Assembly (NCBI RefSeq): GCF_000745975.1
Contig: NZ_JQKJ01000025.1
Coordinates: 1 to 51,951 of the forward strand
Length of the DNA: 51,951 bases
Reading direction: 5' to 3'
Source of the DNA: Desulfobacter vibrioformis DSM 8776
Lineage (GTDB): Bacteria > Desulfobacterota > Desulfobacteria > Desulfobacterales > Desulfobacteraceae
The position numbers and the translations under genes are program-made. The notes under the pieces were generated by a model that was not told where the DNA came from, did no database searches, and saw nothing but the letters and a program-made list of their open reading frames with translations. This document shows positions 25,101 to 35,177 of the stretch, one piece after another; within the stretch, counting starts at the first letter, position 1; each line of letters begins with the position of its first letter.

Positions 25101-25305
25101 AGCAAGATCCTTAGCAACATCGGTACATAAACCGCAATTCATCCCATTGCTGTATCTGCTGAAGGCCGCAGTCTTCTCTTTGCACAGAGACAATGCCCCA
25201 GCCGCTGAAACATTAAACCAGGCCCTTGCACATCCCTTTTGCCCGAAAAACCTTTTTAATGCCTGGCCATTTGCCGGTAAACTGATGCGTCACAGCAGGA
25301 GATGA
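22195..25305 (+). CDS. BTAD-domain transcriptional regulator with STAND-type ATPase and TPR repeats
   Basis: 1036 residues. An N-terminal winged-helix DNA-binding domain (RRKAVALAAFLAVHGQPVSR, then LFWPDYGRHSGLASLRRTL) is followed by a bacterial transcriptional activation domain (about 95-245, ending LGIEPDPGTSDL). Next comes an AAA/STAND ATPase with Walker A LTGPGGMGKTRLA (about residue 298) and Walker B LLVMDNLEHLP. The C-terminal ~400 residues are helical TPR-like repeats. This SARP/MalT-like layout suits a signal-gated activator that oligomerises on ligand and ATP. It is divergent from eamA and DUF169, the likeliest targets. The start follows GGGGAGAAGAA. Confidence 0.88.
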   Translation: MSKLVCQFFGSPHFFVNGCMVRPDRRKAVALAAFLAVHGQPVSRERLADLFWPDYGRHSGLASLRRTLSAMGKILGKFWFKADRQTICFVPGKEIRVDVLTFQSLVSRGGSDGSRVKKNGFNPQNLEQAALVYNGPFLSGFSLDDAPGFDDWQFSRKEELERDYIRVLKTLAETYEKQGHDTGAMKYASAWAEYDALNEAAHRCLIRLYGRSGQKSRVQQQYEKCRSLLDTELGIEPDPGTSDLADQYLAPDQFPVKKISPPPGALPAQSIAFIGRHQELERISTWLIRGDARLMTLTGPGGMGKTRLALQAMTRLSHPLSMAAFFVPLANVSTLDEMRTLLLKTLGIGLDKGMDPKKQVLDFLRTREILLVMDNLEHLPGIEKEISHMLDKTRHVKILATSRSRLGLTREQVLVLSGLACPNADPEVDTQMLLTLLHSDAARLFLFSIRRVQPDFKPNAGNAHDIIRICRSTSAMPLALILAGGWGDVYCLRDIADKIEESIDFLQADDADLLPAHGNMRAVFDTSWNSLRQEEKDLFMQLSVFRGLFSRKAAQVVAGPFKNHPRHCAFSDIVRKSLVKIDPGTGLFELHALVRQFAKEKLFASGLLEKTLDKHERYYLHLVSRGEQELIGPDMQAYRTEMDRAFTNIEQAWKRAVNRGDLIGVSRCAVGLYIYFDMHTQYRTAERFFRDAKRLLADPDRPFCPEAGVLLLCWFDMQNQSVNRLKSVETIRAFACKWLRWSVKSGNTPGRAHALVFLGAIAQKNKAYARAVRLYQLSLAQDPGVERAFWVTMRMGLCQRARGMMDQALNCFEKSIGIGRDFGDATKIAWALGNAGTAHLCLGNYEPARHKLLAAKDIFTQIKALRGKIFCLEELGLIALFLGRFDQALELADQAVDLSYNAGVDIYFHQGPTALKGMALLMKEDMDQALICFQEIENAGVLEFFACVGMGFIAICRDNPLGATFYEKKARSLATSVHKPQFIPLLYLLKAAVFSLHRDNAPAAETLNQALAHPFCPKNLFNAWPFAGKLMRHSRR

Positions 25306-25426
25306 TCGTGCATATGCAGCCCTCCTCAGCGTCGTTGAAACATGCGGGTTGCGCAATCAAGATTCGTGGATGTATATTGTTCAGATCATAGCTCTTGTTA
25401 TAAAAGACGTCGCTCCTTCTTCTATT

Positions 25427-25444
25427 CCGGCATAAAAATGCCGG
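25427..25444. other. Small perfect hairpin
   Basis: CCGGCAT-AAAA-ATGCCGG in the 321-bp gap after the BTAD regulator; no T-run follows. A second hairpin lies at 25510-25541. Otherwise the gap 25306-25626 holds no gene I can see. Confidence 0.4.
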
Positions 25445-25509
25445 GGGAGTGAATGGTTACAACGGTTACGTATTTTAAAGTACAGGAATTTCCATTTCCT
25501 AACACCTAA

Positions 25510-25541
25510 AACTTAACAACCGGCCCAAAGGGCGGTAAGTT
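25510..25541. other. Hairpin before the AT-rich gene
   Basis: AACTTA and TAAGTT enclose an inner stem around GGCCC-AAA-GGGC with one mismatch. It is about 85 bp upstream of the CBS-nucleotidyltransferase gene and could be an upstream-gene end or a leader structure. Confidence 0.35.
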
Positions 25542-25626
25542 AATGCTGAAATAAAATACTTGTTCTACATACAGTTTAAAAAACAGGGGGTTAAGATATT
25601 TAAACAAATTTTCTAAAGGATAAAAT

Positions 25627-27117
25627 ATGAATCAGAATTATTTTTTATTTTTATCAAATATTGAGCCTTTTTCTTTTTTAAGTGACAAAGAATCGTCTAT
25701 ACAATTTTTTAGTAATTCTATATCAAGCGTGATAAGACAGGACGTACTTTTCTGCAGTGCAAACAATTCTATAAAAGATGCTGCAGTTCTGATGAAACAA
25801 CACAGATGCGGCTCTATTCTGATAAAACAGGAAGGCAGATTTATCGGTATCACTACGGATCAGGATTTTAGAAATAAAGTTGTGGCTGCTGATTTAAAAA
25901 CTTCAAATCCTATTTCTGATATAATGTCTTATCCTTTAATAAGCATATCAGAGCATTCAAGTGTATTTGAAGCGTTCATAAAAATAATGAGAACAGGCGT
26001 AAAACATTTAGCCGTAATCAACAATGAAAATGATGCAATAGGCGTGATTTCAAACAGCGATCTGATAAATGCCCAAGGCAAACTTCCTTTTTTATTTATC
26101 GAAGAAATAAATAAGGCTGTCTCCTATGAAGAGATATCAAAAAAACAAAAACAGCTTCCCCAAAGCATCGCTACGTTAATAAATGAGGGGGCAAAAGCTC
26201 AAAATATAAATAATTTTGTTACTGCAATAACAGATGCGATTTTAGAGAAGCTGATAAAGTTCGCCATACAGGAAATAGGACAGCCTCCTGTTAAATTTGC
26301 GTTTATGGTTATGGGAAGCGAAGGCAGAAAAGAACAGACCCTGAAAACAGACCAGGATAATGCTATTATTTTTGAGGATGTCCATGAGGGAGAATTGAAA
26401 TCTGTAAATGCATATTTTTTAAAGTTAGGCGAACACGTATGTAATATGCTCGATAAAACAGGATATGATTTTTGTAAAGGTGACATAATGGCAAAAAATC
26501 CAAAATGGTGTCAGCCTGTTTCTGTATGGAAAAAATATTTTAAAGAATGGATTTATAACGCCAGTCCCAAGGCTCTTCTCCAAACAAGCATTTTTTTTGA
26601 TTTTCGTTTTGGATATGGAGATATCAGTTTAGTCAATGCGCTTAGAGAATCTTTGTTTGATTTTTTGGACAACCGGACAATTTTTTTTAAGAATATGGCT
26701 GAAAACACATCTCACTTTAGATTGCCCATAGGCTTTTTTGGTAATTTTATTGTTGAAACTAAAGGTAAATTTAAAAATACTTTTGATATTAAAGGCGCTA
26801 TGATGCTTGTGGTAGATTTTGCACGAATATATGCGCTTCAAAATAAAATATCTGCTACAAATACGATGGAACGATTAGAGTTGCTATACAAAAAAAACGT
26901 CATAAGCGAATCCGATTATAATGATATAAGCCATTCTTATAACTATATGATGAATTTAAGATTTATCAATCAAATACATGGAATCATTAATGAAGGTGGA
27001 GAACCTGATAATAATATCAATCCTAAAAAGCTATCAAGAATAGAGCAGAAGACATTAAAAGAAATATTTAAGAAAATAGAAACAAGGGTAAAACTTCAAC
27101 AGGATTTTTTTGCGTAA
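25627..27117 (+). CDS. CBS-domain DUF294 nucleotidyltransferase-like signalling protein
   Basis: 496 residues. Two CBS repeats (about 50-150: AAVLMKQHRCGSILI, GVKHLAVINNENDAIGVIS) precede a GlnD-like nucleotidyltransferase domain with FMVMGSEGRKEQTLKTDQDN (about residue 227) and a C-terminal DUF294 region. Relatives usually carry an N-terminal cyclic-nucleotide-binding domain; here only a stub (NIEPFSFLSDKE) is left, as if that domain was deleted. CBS domains sense adenylates. The gene is strikingly AT-rich, with A/T third positions and AGA/ATA codons, unlike both neighbours, which points to horizontal transfer. AAAGGA precedes the ATG. Confidence 0.85.
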   Translation: MNQNYFLFLSNIEPFSFLSDKESSIQFFSNSISSVIRQDVLFCSANNSIKDAAVLMKQHRCGSILIKQEGRFIGITTDQDFRNKVVAADLKTSNPISDIMSYPLISISEHSSVFEAFIKIMRTGVKHLAVINNENDAIGVISNSDLINAQGKLPFLFIEEINKAVSYEEISKKQKQLPQSIATLINEGAKAQNINNFVTAITDAILEKLIKFAIQEIGQPPVKFAFMVMGSEGRKEQTLKTDQDNAIIFEDVHEGELKSVNAYFLKLGEHVCNMLDKTGYDFCKGDIMAKNPKWCQPVSVWKKYFKEWIYNASPKALLQTSIFFDFRFGYGDISLVNALRESLFDFLDNRTIFFKNMAENTSHFRLPIGFFGNFIVETKGKFKNTFDIKGAMMLVVDFARIYALQNKISATNTMERLELLYKKNVISESDYNDISHSYNYMMNLRFINQIHGIINEGGEPDNNINPKKLSRIEQKTLKEIFKKIETRVKLQQDFFA

Positions 27118-27118
27118 T

Positions 27119-27976
27119 ATGATTGGGCCAATTCTTCAGGACGATACGGTCAGTGTAATTATTCCCACATACAACCGGGCGTGGACCCTGAAAAGAGCAG
27201 TGGATTCAGCCCTTGCCCAGGACTACCGGAGCCGGGAAGTTATTGTGGTGGATGACGGGTCAACCGACCAAACCCGGGACCTGCTGGCAGGGTATGGAGA
27301 TAAAATCCGGGTCCTGGTTCAGGAAAACAAAGGGGTGAGTGCGGCCCGCAACCGTGGGATTCAAGAAAGCCAAGGCAGCTTCATTGCCCTGCTGGATTCC
27401 GATGATGCCTGGGAAAAGAACAAACTTTCATGTCAAATGGCCTTTTTTCAATCCAATCCCGGGGCAATGATCTGTCAGACCGAAGAAATCTGGATCAGAA
27501 AGGGCAAACGGGTCAATCCAAGGAAAAAACATAAAAAACCATCGGGCATGATTTTTGAGCCTTCTTTAAATCTCTGCCTGGTCAGCCCTTCGGCTGTGAT
27601 GATGAGAAAACAACTCTTTGAGCAAAAGGGAACGTTTAATGAGACGTTTCCGGTGTGCGAGGATTATGATCTGTGGCTGCGTATTTCCCATGACACGCCC
27701 GTGTATCTGATTGACACCCCCTTAACGGTTAAAACCGGGGGGCATGGAGATCAACTGTCCGCCTCCCACTCCCAGGATAAATACCGGATTCAGTCCATCC
27801 TGAATTTGATCAAGTCCAATGTCCTGTCTTCGGATCAGGAACAGGCCGCGTTAACCGTATTTAAAGAAAAGTGCCGGATTTTTGCCAACGGGTGCATGAA
27901 ACGGGGCAGGGAAAAAGAAGGCGCCCATTACCTGATGCTTGCCGGCGACAAGGATAGCTGTGAACTTCGTGTTTGA
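27119..27976 (+). CDS. Family 2 glycosyltransferase
   Basis: 285 residues. A GT-A fold glycosyltransferase that would move a sugar from a nucleotide-sugar donor. SVIIPTYNRAWTLKRAVDS at the start, EVIVVDDGSTDQTRDLL, the DXD-like LLDSDDAWEKNK and the catalytic-base region CEDYDLWLRI are all present. No membrane segment is evident. The ATG at 27119 was preferred to a TTG at 27110 that overlaps the previous gene. Base composition returns to the local norm here, in contrast to the AT-rich gene immediately before it. Acceptor unknown. Confidence 0.88.
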   Translation: MIGPILQDDTVSVIIPTYNRAWTLKRAVDSALAQDYRSREVIVVDDGSTDQTRDLLAGYGDKIRVLVQENKGVSAARNRGIQESQGSFIALLDSDDAWEKNKLSCQMAFFQSNPGAMICQTEEIWIRKGKRVNPRKKHKKPSGMIFEPSLNLCLVSPSAVMMRKQLFEQKGTFNETFPVCEDYDLWLRISHDTPVYLIDTPLTVKTGGHGDQLSASHSQDKYRIQSILNLIKSNVLSSDQEQAALTVFKEKCRIFANGCMKRGREKEGAHYLMLAGDKDSCELRV

Positions 27977-28053
27977 AGATTGATTTTAAAAATTGAACAT
28001 GGCATCTTTAAATACATTTTTTACAACCAAATTGGTGCAAGGAGAATTGCAGG

Positions 28054-29280
28054 ATGAAATTTCAAAAAATAGTAGACGATATTTACCGCCTTGCGGTTAA
28101 CATCGAAGATGAGAATTACCTTTTTGAGGGGATCTGGCCTATTCCCCACGGCATCTCCATAAACGCGTATCTGATCAAGGGTGAAAAGAACGTACTCATT
28201 GATCTGACCCAGGACATCATGGGCTTTCCCAGGGCCATTACCGAACAGATGGAAGGGGTCAGCCTGGCTGTTGAGGACATTGATATCATCGTGGTGAACC
28301 ACATGGAGCCGGATCACGCCAGCTGGCTGCGGGATTTTTGCAAAAAAAATACCAAGGGCGTGATTTACTGTACCCAAAAGGCGATTCCCCTGCTCGAAGC
28401 CTTTGCCGGGGTCCCGGCGGACCGGGCCGTGGCCATCACGGACGGCATGACCCTGGAAGTCGGGGACTATGAACTCCAGTTTTTTGAAACGCCCAACATC
28501 CATTGGCCCGAAACCATGATGACCTATGAGACAAAAAGAAAAATTCTGTTTGCTTGCGATGCCTTTGGTTCCTACGGCAAAGTGCCGGACGACACCATTT
28601 TTGACGACCAGCTCTCCGAGGAAAAACATGCTTTTTTTGAAAACGAAGCATTGAGATATTACGCCAATATTGTCTCCTCGTTTTCCGGTTTTGTACTCAA
28701 GGGGCTTGCCAAACTGTCCGGACTGGATATCAAGATCATCTGTCCCTCCCACGGGATTATCTGGCGGGAGAACCCCGGCGTGATCATCGACCATTACAAA
28801 CGTTATGCAGCGTACAGCAAAGGTCCGGGCGAAAGGGAGATTACCCTGGTCTGGTCCAGCATGTACGGCAGTACAAAATCCATGCTCAACCTTGTGGTTG
28901 AAACCATACGAAAACACAAGATTCCGGTGCATGTTTACCAGGCCCCGGGCGATGACATCGGCTATATACTGGCCAGTGCCTGGAAGTCTGCCGGACTTAT
29001 TTTCGGCATGCCCACTTACGAATACAAAGTCTTTCCACCCATGTCCCATGTGATTGACGAACTGCTCGTAAAAAAAGTGACCAACAAAAAGGTTTTCAGG
29101 TACGGCTCCTATGGATGGGTCGGGGGGGCCCAGCGGGATTTTGAATCCAAAATTGAAAAATCAGGCTGGGATCTGCTCGGTTTTTATGAATGGCAGGGGG
29201 CGCCCACCAGCACGGATGAACAGGCCATGATCCGGAAGATAGACGACTTTTGCGGGGAACTGATTAAATTTACCGGGTAA
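28054..29280 (+). CDS. Flavodiiron protein (rubredoxin:oxygen oxidoreductase type)
   Basis: 408 residues, the standard length. A metallo-beta-lactamase-like diiron domain (1-250) is followed by a flavodoxin domain (about 258-400). Iron ligands are visible in VVNHMEPDHASW, PNIHWPETM, LFACDAFGSYG and CPSHGIIW. The FMN loop is VWSSMYGSTKSM and MPTYEYKVFPP lies near the flavin. These cytosolic enzymes reduce O2 to water, or NO to N2O, with electrons from rubredoxin, and protect anaerobes. No rubredoxin gene adjoins it. A good AAGGAG site precedes the ATG, and the gene ends at a hairpin terminator. Confidence 0.94.
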   Translation: MKFQKIVDDIYRLAVNIEDENYLFEGIWPIPHGISINAYLIKGEKNVLIDLTQDIMGFPRAITEQMEGVSLAVEDIDIIVVNHMEPDHASWLRDFCKKNTKGVIYCTQKAIPLLEAFAGVPADRAVAITDGMTLEVGDYELQFFETPNIHWPETMMTYETKRKILFACDAFGSYGKVPDDTIFDDQLSEEKHAFFENEALRYYANIVSSFSGFVLKGLAKLSGLDIKIICPSHGIIWRENPGVIIDHYKRYAAYSKGPGEREITLVWSSMYGSTKSMLNLVVETIRKHKIPVHVYQAPGDDIGYILASAWKSAGLIFGMPTYEYKVFPPMSHVIDELLVKKVTNKKVFRYGSYGWVGGAQRDFESKIEKSGWDLLGFYEWQGAPTSTDEQAMIRKIDDFCGELIKFTG

Positions 29281-29288
29281 AAACAGTT

Positions 29289-29379
29289 CGGGAAAGGCTC
29301 TTTCCCGGACCCAAAAATTGGAATGACCGTGAACAGAAAGAATCCGATTCCAGCCAGGTTGCCGGAAATCGGATTCTTT
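29289..29379 (+). terminator. Two hairpins ending the flavodiiron gene
   Basis: CGGGAAAG-GCT-CTTTCCCG (29289-29307) is followed by the longer stem AAAGAATCCGATT / AATCGGATTCTTT (29337-29379). The second ends in a short T stretch and probably separates this gene from the converging ppsA. Confidence 0.6.
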
Positions 29380-29435
29380 ACATTCGCTAATGCGAGCCAA
29401 CACGCATACGCCCTGCCTGCCGGGAGGGATGCCTC

Positions 29436-31859
<2,424 letters not shown>

Positions 31860-32059
31860 TTTACCTCCGATTTTGTTCAGATTAATGAGATTCCCCAATC
31901 TGCCAGGCTGTTAGAAAAGTGCCGGATGTTTTTCACGGCAACGAGGCTGTTAGCGCTTTACCGGCAGCCTGAGTAAGAACTGCTTTATTGTATTCCCCCG
32001 GGACTTTTATGGCAAGGAAATGTGTAAATTGAGCGGCGTGTACGCCTTGTTGTTGCCGT

Positions 32060-32371
32060 TCAGGCACGATATCGGCTGGACAAAAGGCAGAAACCGGGGC
32101 CAATCGCCAGACGGGAGAAGGGGGTTGCCATGTTATGGGGCAGGTCAAGGAGTACAAGGGGGCCGGGGCTGCCTTCAAAGGAGTTTCGGGCCTGATCAAT
32201 ATGCCTGCGCAATTCACCGAAATCATTTAAAGACAGGAACTCGGTCAAGGCCTCAATCATCTCTTCTGTTTCCTGATCCGGCGCTTTCAGGCACTGCCGG
32301 ATCAGATGTTCGAGCTTCAAGCGTGCCGCCGTCTGGATGCAGTGGCGGCTCAAATCAAGGCGGATTTCCAT
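32060..32371 (-). CDS. Small protein downstream of the NifU-like gene
   Basis: 103 residues, not recognised. It is mostly helical (RLKLEHLIRQCLKAPDQETE, MIEALTEFLSLNDFGELRRH). It starts four bases after the stop of the NifU-like gene on the same strand, so the two are probably translated together. Two cysteines exist but form no known motif. The last ~25 residues look less structured and the true end could be a weakly conserved tail. The 200 bp between this gene and ppsA shows nothing further. Confidence 0.5.
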   Translation of the reverse strand: MEIRLDLSRHCIQTAARLKLEHLIRQCLKAPDQETEEMIEALTEFLSLNDFGELRRHIDQARNSFEGSPGPLVLLDLPHNMATPFSRLAIGPGFCLLSSRYRA

Positions 32372-32375
32372 AAAA

Positions 32376-32819
32376 TCACTTTTTTTTCACGATGGTGCCC
32401 ATATAGTTGTCCAAGGCGGCCTGGATGGTGCGGGCTGCCAGGGTGGTGCAATGAAGGTCGGCTTCCGGCAGCCGGCCAATGGCGGCAAGGACATGGTCTG
32501 CGGTGATATCAGTCAATTCTTCCGGGGTTTTGCCCAGGGTCAGTTCTGCGGCAAAGGACCCGCTGACCATGGAAGAGGCGCACCCGTCGGTAAAATAGGA
32601 CGCATCCGCCACCTGGCTGTCCTTAAACTTAAGATATATTTCCATGGTATCCCCGCACTCTCCGGTTACCCGGCCCCATCCATCGGGATTTTCCATCCGG
32701 CCGCTGTATTTGGGGTTTCGCCAGCGGTGAAAGCCCCTTTCTCCCAAGGCCTGTTTTGCTTCATCAAATATCTCCTCCTGGAGCTTGTCCAGAAATGCAT
32801 CAAGATTACTCACTGTCAT
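32376..32819 (-). CDS. NifU/IscU-like iron-sulfur cluster scaffold protein
   Basis: About 147 residues of the IscU/NifU N-terminal fold, a scaffold on which Fe-S clusters are assembled. Three conserved cysteines are visible in GECGDTMEIYLKF, TDGCASSMVSGSFA and ADLHCTTLA. The spacing fits the family, with GCASS in place of the usual GCGAA. No cysteine desulfurase is nearby, so the partner is elsewhere. The ATG at 32819 lies directly against AAAGGAG; a GTG six bases further in has better spacing and may be the true start. Confidence 0.82.
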   Translation of the reverse strand: MTVSNLDAFLDKLQEEIFDEAKQALGERGFHRWRNPKYSGRMENPDGWGRVTGECGDTMEIYLKFKDSQVADASYFTDGCASSMVSGSFAAELTLGKTPEELTDITADHVLAAIGRLPEADLHCTTLAARTIQAALDNYMGTIVKKK

Positions 32820-33026
32820 CTCCTTTCTGCTTAAGTTCCGGTATGCACCGGGCATCCTGTTTTTTTACCGGGCACAGTTTGTCATAAACCGGCCCGCTTG
32901 TCATCTTTTTGGGGTAAAAATAGATGAAAACCTGTCGGCAAAAACCACCTGCATGAGCGGGAAAATCCTTCCGATCTCTTTGCACCAAAAAAGTTAACGC
33001 ATTGTAAATAAAAAATACTTTTTAAA

Positions 33027-33040
33027 GGCATGGTTTGTGC
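33027..33040 (+). promoter_or_regulatory. Possible sigma-54 promoter of the MotA/MotB-like pair
   Basis: GGCATGGTTTGTGC has the diagnostic GG-N10-GC spacing and partial matches at -24 and -12. It lies 63 bp before the ATG. Several consensus positions differ, so this is tentative. Confidence 0.3.
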
Positions 33041-33102
33041 TTATATCTTATAAAAGTGTAGCTGTACAGTCTGTTTTTTTACTACTTCACAGGGAGAAGC
33101 CC

Positions 33103-33942
33103 ATGCTCCAGAAAATCCTTCCGGCCGCAGGTATTGCAGTGTTTATCCTGCTGTCAGGAACCGTATCCGAACTATCGTCCATTGTTTTGAACATCAAAAG
33201 CAACTTGATTGTCCTTACCGGGGCATCTGTCTGCGCTCTGGTGTCGTATCCTTTGGTTCTGTTTTCAGATCTTTTCGTCAACATCCGCCAGGCATTTTCC
33301 GGAGAGAAGACCGATCTGAACGCGCTCATAAAACAGATCGAAGTGCTGGCCGCAATCCGGCGGCGGGACGGGAATCTTGTGCTGGATGAAAAATCCGCGG
33401 CCATTGACAATTCATTTCTGAAAATGGGCATTGAAATGGTTGCGGACGGGTTTGACAGATATACGATTTTCAAAACCCTTGAACGCAGACACGACAACTT
33501 CCTGCAGGCCCGGCGCTCCCAGGCCGACCTGATTAATACCTTTATTAAATTAATGCCGGTATTTGGTTTTGTGGGCACCATCATCGGCCTGATCAATGTA
33601 TTGAGCAACATGGGGTCTGCGGAACTGATCGGGAAAGGGGTGGCCACAGCCCTTTTGACCACGTTTTACGGACTGCTGTATGCCAATGTCATTTTTCTTC
33701 CCATTGCCAAAAAACTGGCGGAAAAAACCAAACATGACGCCATGGAATTGGCATTGATCATTGAAGGGGTTTTGGATATCGCGGACAAAGCCAATGCCAA
33801 GGCCATCGGGTACCGCTTAAGATACTGCATCGGCGATTATTTCCAGGATGACCGGACCGTGGACAGAAAATCCCAGGCACGGCCCATGAACCCGCCCCTG
33901 CTTCAATCCAACCCTGAAAAACACGAACCCATGGCAGGCTGA
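33103..33942 (+). CDS. MotA/TolQ/ExbB-type proton or sodium channel protein
   Basis: 279 residues with two N-terminal and two later membrane segments, as in MotA. The conserved proton-channel region PVFGFVGTIIGLINVLSNMG lies in the third helix (about 154-173), followed by GVATALLTTFYGLLYANVIF. The cytoplasmic loop between them (about 60-145) is shorter than in flagellar MotA. It pairs with the OmpA/MotB-like gene six bases downstream. No flagellar genes are nearby, so it may power another peptidoglycan-anchored machine rather than a flagellum. The ATG at 33103 follows GGGAGAAG; an earlier TTG start was rejected. Confidence 0.85.
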   Translation: MLQKILPAAGIAVFILLSGTVSELSSIVLNIKSNLIVLTGASVCALVSYPLVLFSDLFVNIRQAFSGEKTDLNALIKQIEVLAAIRRRDGNLVLDEKSAAIDNSFLKMGIEMVADGFDRYTIFKTLERRHDNFLQARRSQADLINTFIKLMPVFGFVGTIIGLINVLSNMGSAELIGKGVATALLTTFYGLLYANVIFLPIAKKLAEKTKHDAMELALIIEGVLDIADKANAKAIGYRLRYCIGDYFQDDRTVDRKSQARPMNPPLLQSNPEKHEPMAG

Positions 33943-33947
33943 TATCC

Positions 33948-34709
33948 ATGATACCCCCGGAGAACCTGATATCTGAGCTTGAAATCTCGGAATTAAAGCG
34001 GCTTCACCAGAAACGCCAAAGCCTTCTGGAGGGATGTGAACCCGAAGATCCTGGTTTGTGGGCCATGCTGGATATCATGACCCTGATCCTGGCTTTTTTT
34101 ATCATGCTTTACAGCAACCAGGCCCATATGCCCCAGGCGTTAAAAATCAAGCAGGGTTCCACCGAGGTCCGCCAGGCCGTTGAAACGGTTAAAACACCGG
34201 CCAAACCAGTGAAAAAAATTCACGAATCCGAGCTGGATCTGCTCACCATTGAAGACCGGCTCCACCAGGTCATGGAAAATTCAAATATTTCAAATTACTC
34301 GGTTAAAGTGGCAAAAAACAGACTCGTCCTGACCCTGGGCGAAGACATCAGTTTTTCTTCCGGCCAGGCCAGCCTGCTGGACTATATCAAACCTGCATTA
34401 AAGGATCTGGCCTCATTTTTCATAACAGAACCCGGATACAGGATCATTGTTGCCGGCCATACGGACAATACCCCCATTCATACGGCCCAGTTCCCCTCCA
34501 ACTGGGAGCTGTCCGCGGCAAGGGCCATGAGTGTTGCCAGATTCTTAATTGATTGCCGGGTGGCTCCGGAACGGATCAATATCGAGGGATTTGGCGAATA
34601 CCGGCCCATTGGGGACAACACGCATTTTCTGGGCAGGGAAGCCAACCGGCGTGTGGAAATCTCCCTGGTCAGGGAAACGGGGCAATCGGAACCTTATGAG
34701 GGGATATAA
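33948..34709 (+). CDS. MotB-like stator protein with OmpA domain
   Basis: 253 residues. A single transmembrane helix, GLWAMLDIMTLILAFFIMLY (about 36-55), carries the aspartate expected to conduct ions (in MLDIMT). A linker then leads to a C-terminal OmpA/MotB peptidoglycan-binding domain with IIVAGHTDNTPIHTAQFPSN, NWELSAARAMSVARFLI and FGEYRPIGDN...REANRRVEI. Together with the preceding channel protein it forms an ion-driven stator unit anchored to the cell wall. What it turns or pulls cannot be told from the window. Confidence 0.87.
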   Translation: MIPPENLISELEISELKRLHQKRQSLLEGCEPEDPGLWAMLDIMTLILAFFIMLYSNQAHMPQALKIKQGSTEVRQAVETVKTPAKPVKKIHESELDLLTIEDRLHQVMENSNISNYSVKVAKNRLVLTLGEDISFSSGQASLLDYIKPALKDLASFFITEPGYRIIVAGHTDNTPIHTAQFPSNWELSAARAMSVARFLIDCRVAPERINIEGFGEYRPIGDNTHFLGREANRRVEISLVRETGQSEPYEGI

Positions 34710-34754
34710 GCCGATCCCGCCGTTTCTTCCTATCCATTATTCAACGTCTGTGTA

Positions 34755-34967
34755 TTAAACGTCTGTGGTGAAATCAATCTGGCACTGGTCATTAAGCCGG
34801 GTGCGGATCAGGACAATGGCCATCGCGGCTACCGGCAGGGCCATGATCAATCCGACCACAGGAAGAATGGTAACGCCCAGGACAACGAATCCAAGGGAAA
34901 ATACGCCAAATACAGCGCCCAGTAAATATTTTGAGACTCTTTGTGACAGGCAGTTTGTGTTTTCCAT
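34755..34967 (-). CDS. Small two-helix membrane protein
   Basis: 70 residues, unknown. Two hydrophobic helices (KYLLGAVFGVFSLGFVVLGV, then LPVVGLIMALPVAAMAIVLI) with a short polar tail. It has a GGAGGTCACC site ahead of the ATG, which supports expression. It stands between the stator pair and the MFS gene, divergent from the latter. Confidence 0.6.
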   Translation of the reverse strand: MENTNCLSQRVSKYLLGAVFGVFSLGFVVLGVTILPVVGLIMALPVAAMAIVLIRTRLNDQCQIDFTTDV

Positions 34968-35084
34968 GGTGACCTCCTGATATCATTTTAAAACCATGCA
35001 ATTAGTCTTAACTAACTAATGCTTTAACAGAATATAATCCCCAATAAAAAATATGCAAGTATTTTTTTTAGGATTTATATGTCC

Positions 35085-35145
35085 TTGACTTCCCGAACCC
35101 GTTTCCTATACTGACGGATCAATAATTGATAAATCAATAATGGAT
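35085..35145 (+). promoter_or_regulatory. MFS gene promoter with tandem operator-like repeats
   Basis: TTGACT (35085-35090), 16-bp spacer, TATACT (35107-35112). Immediately downstream lie ATCAATAATTGAT (35118-35130) and ATCAATAATGGAT (35133-35145), two near-identical 13-mers 15 bp apart, the first nearly palindromic. Position over the start region suggests repression. Confidence 0.5.
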
Positions 35146-35177
35146 CGGATGATTGAAAATCTCAGGCAGGGGGGAAT

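Noticed and set aside
31933-32226. 97-codon minus-strand frame overlapping the small gene after the NifU-like protein
   Set aside because: It overlaps in another frame, is proline- and alanine-rich without structure, and lacks a ribosome site.
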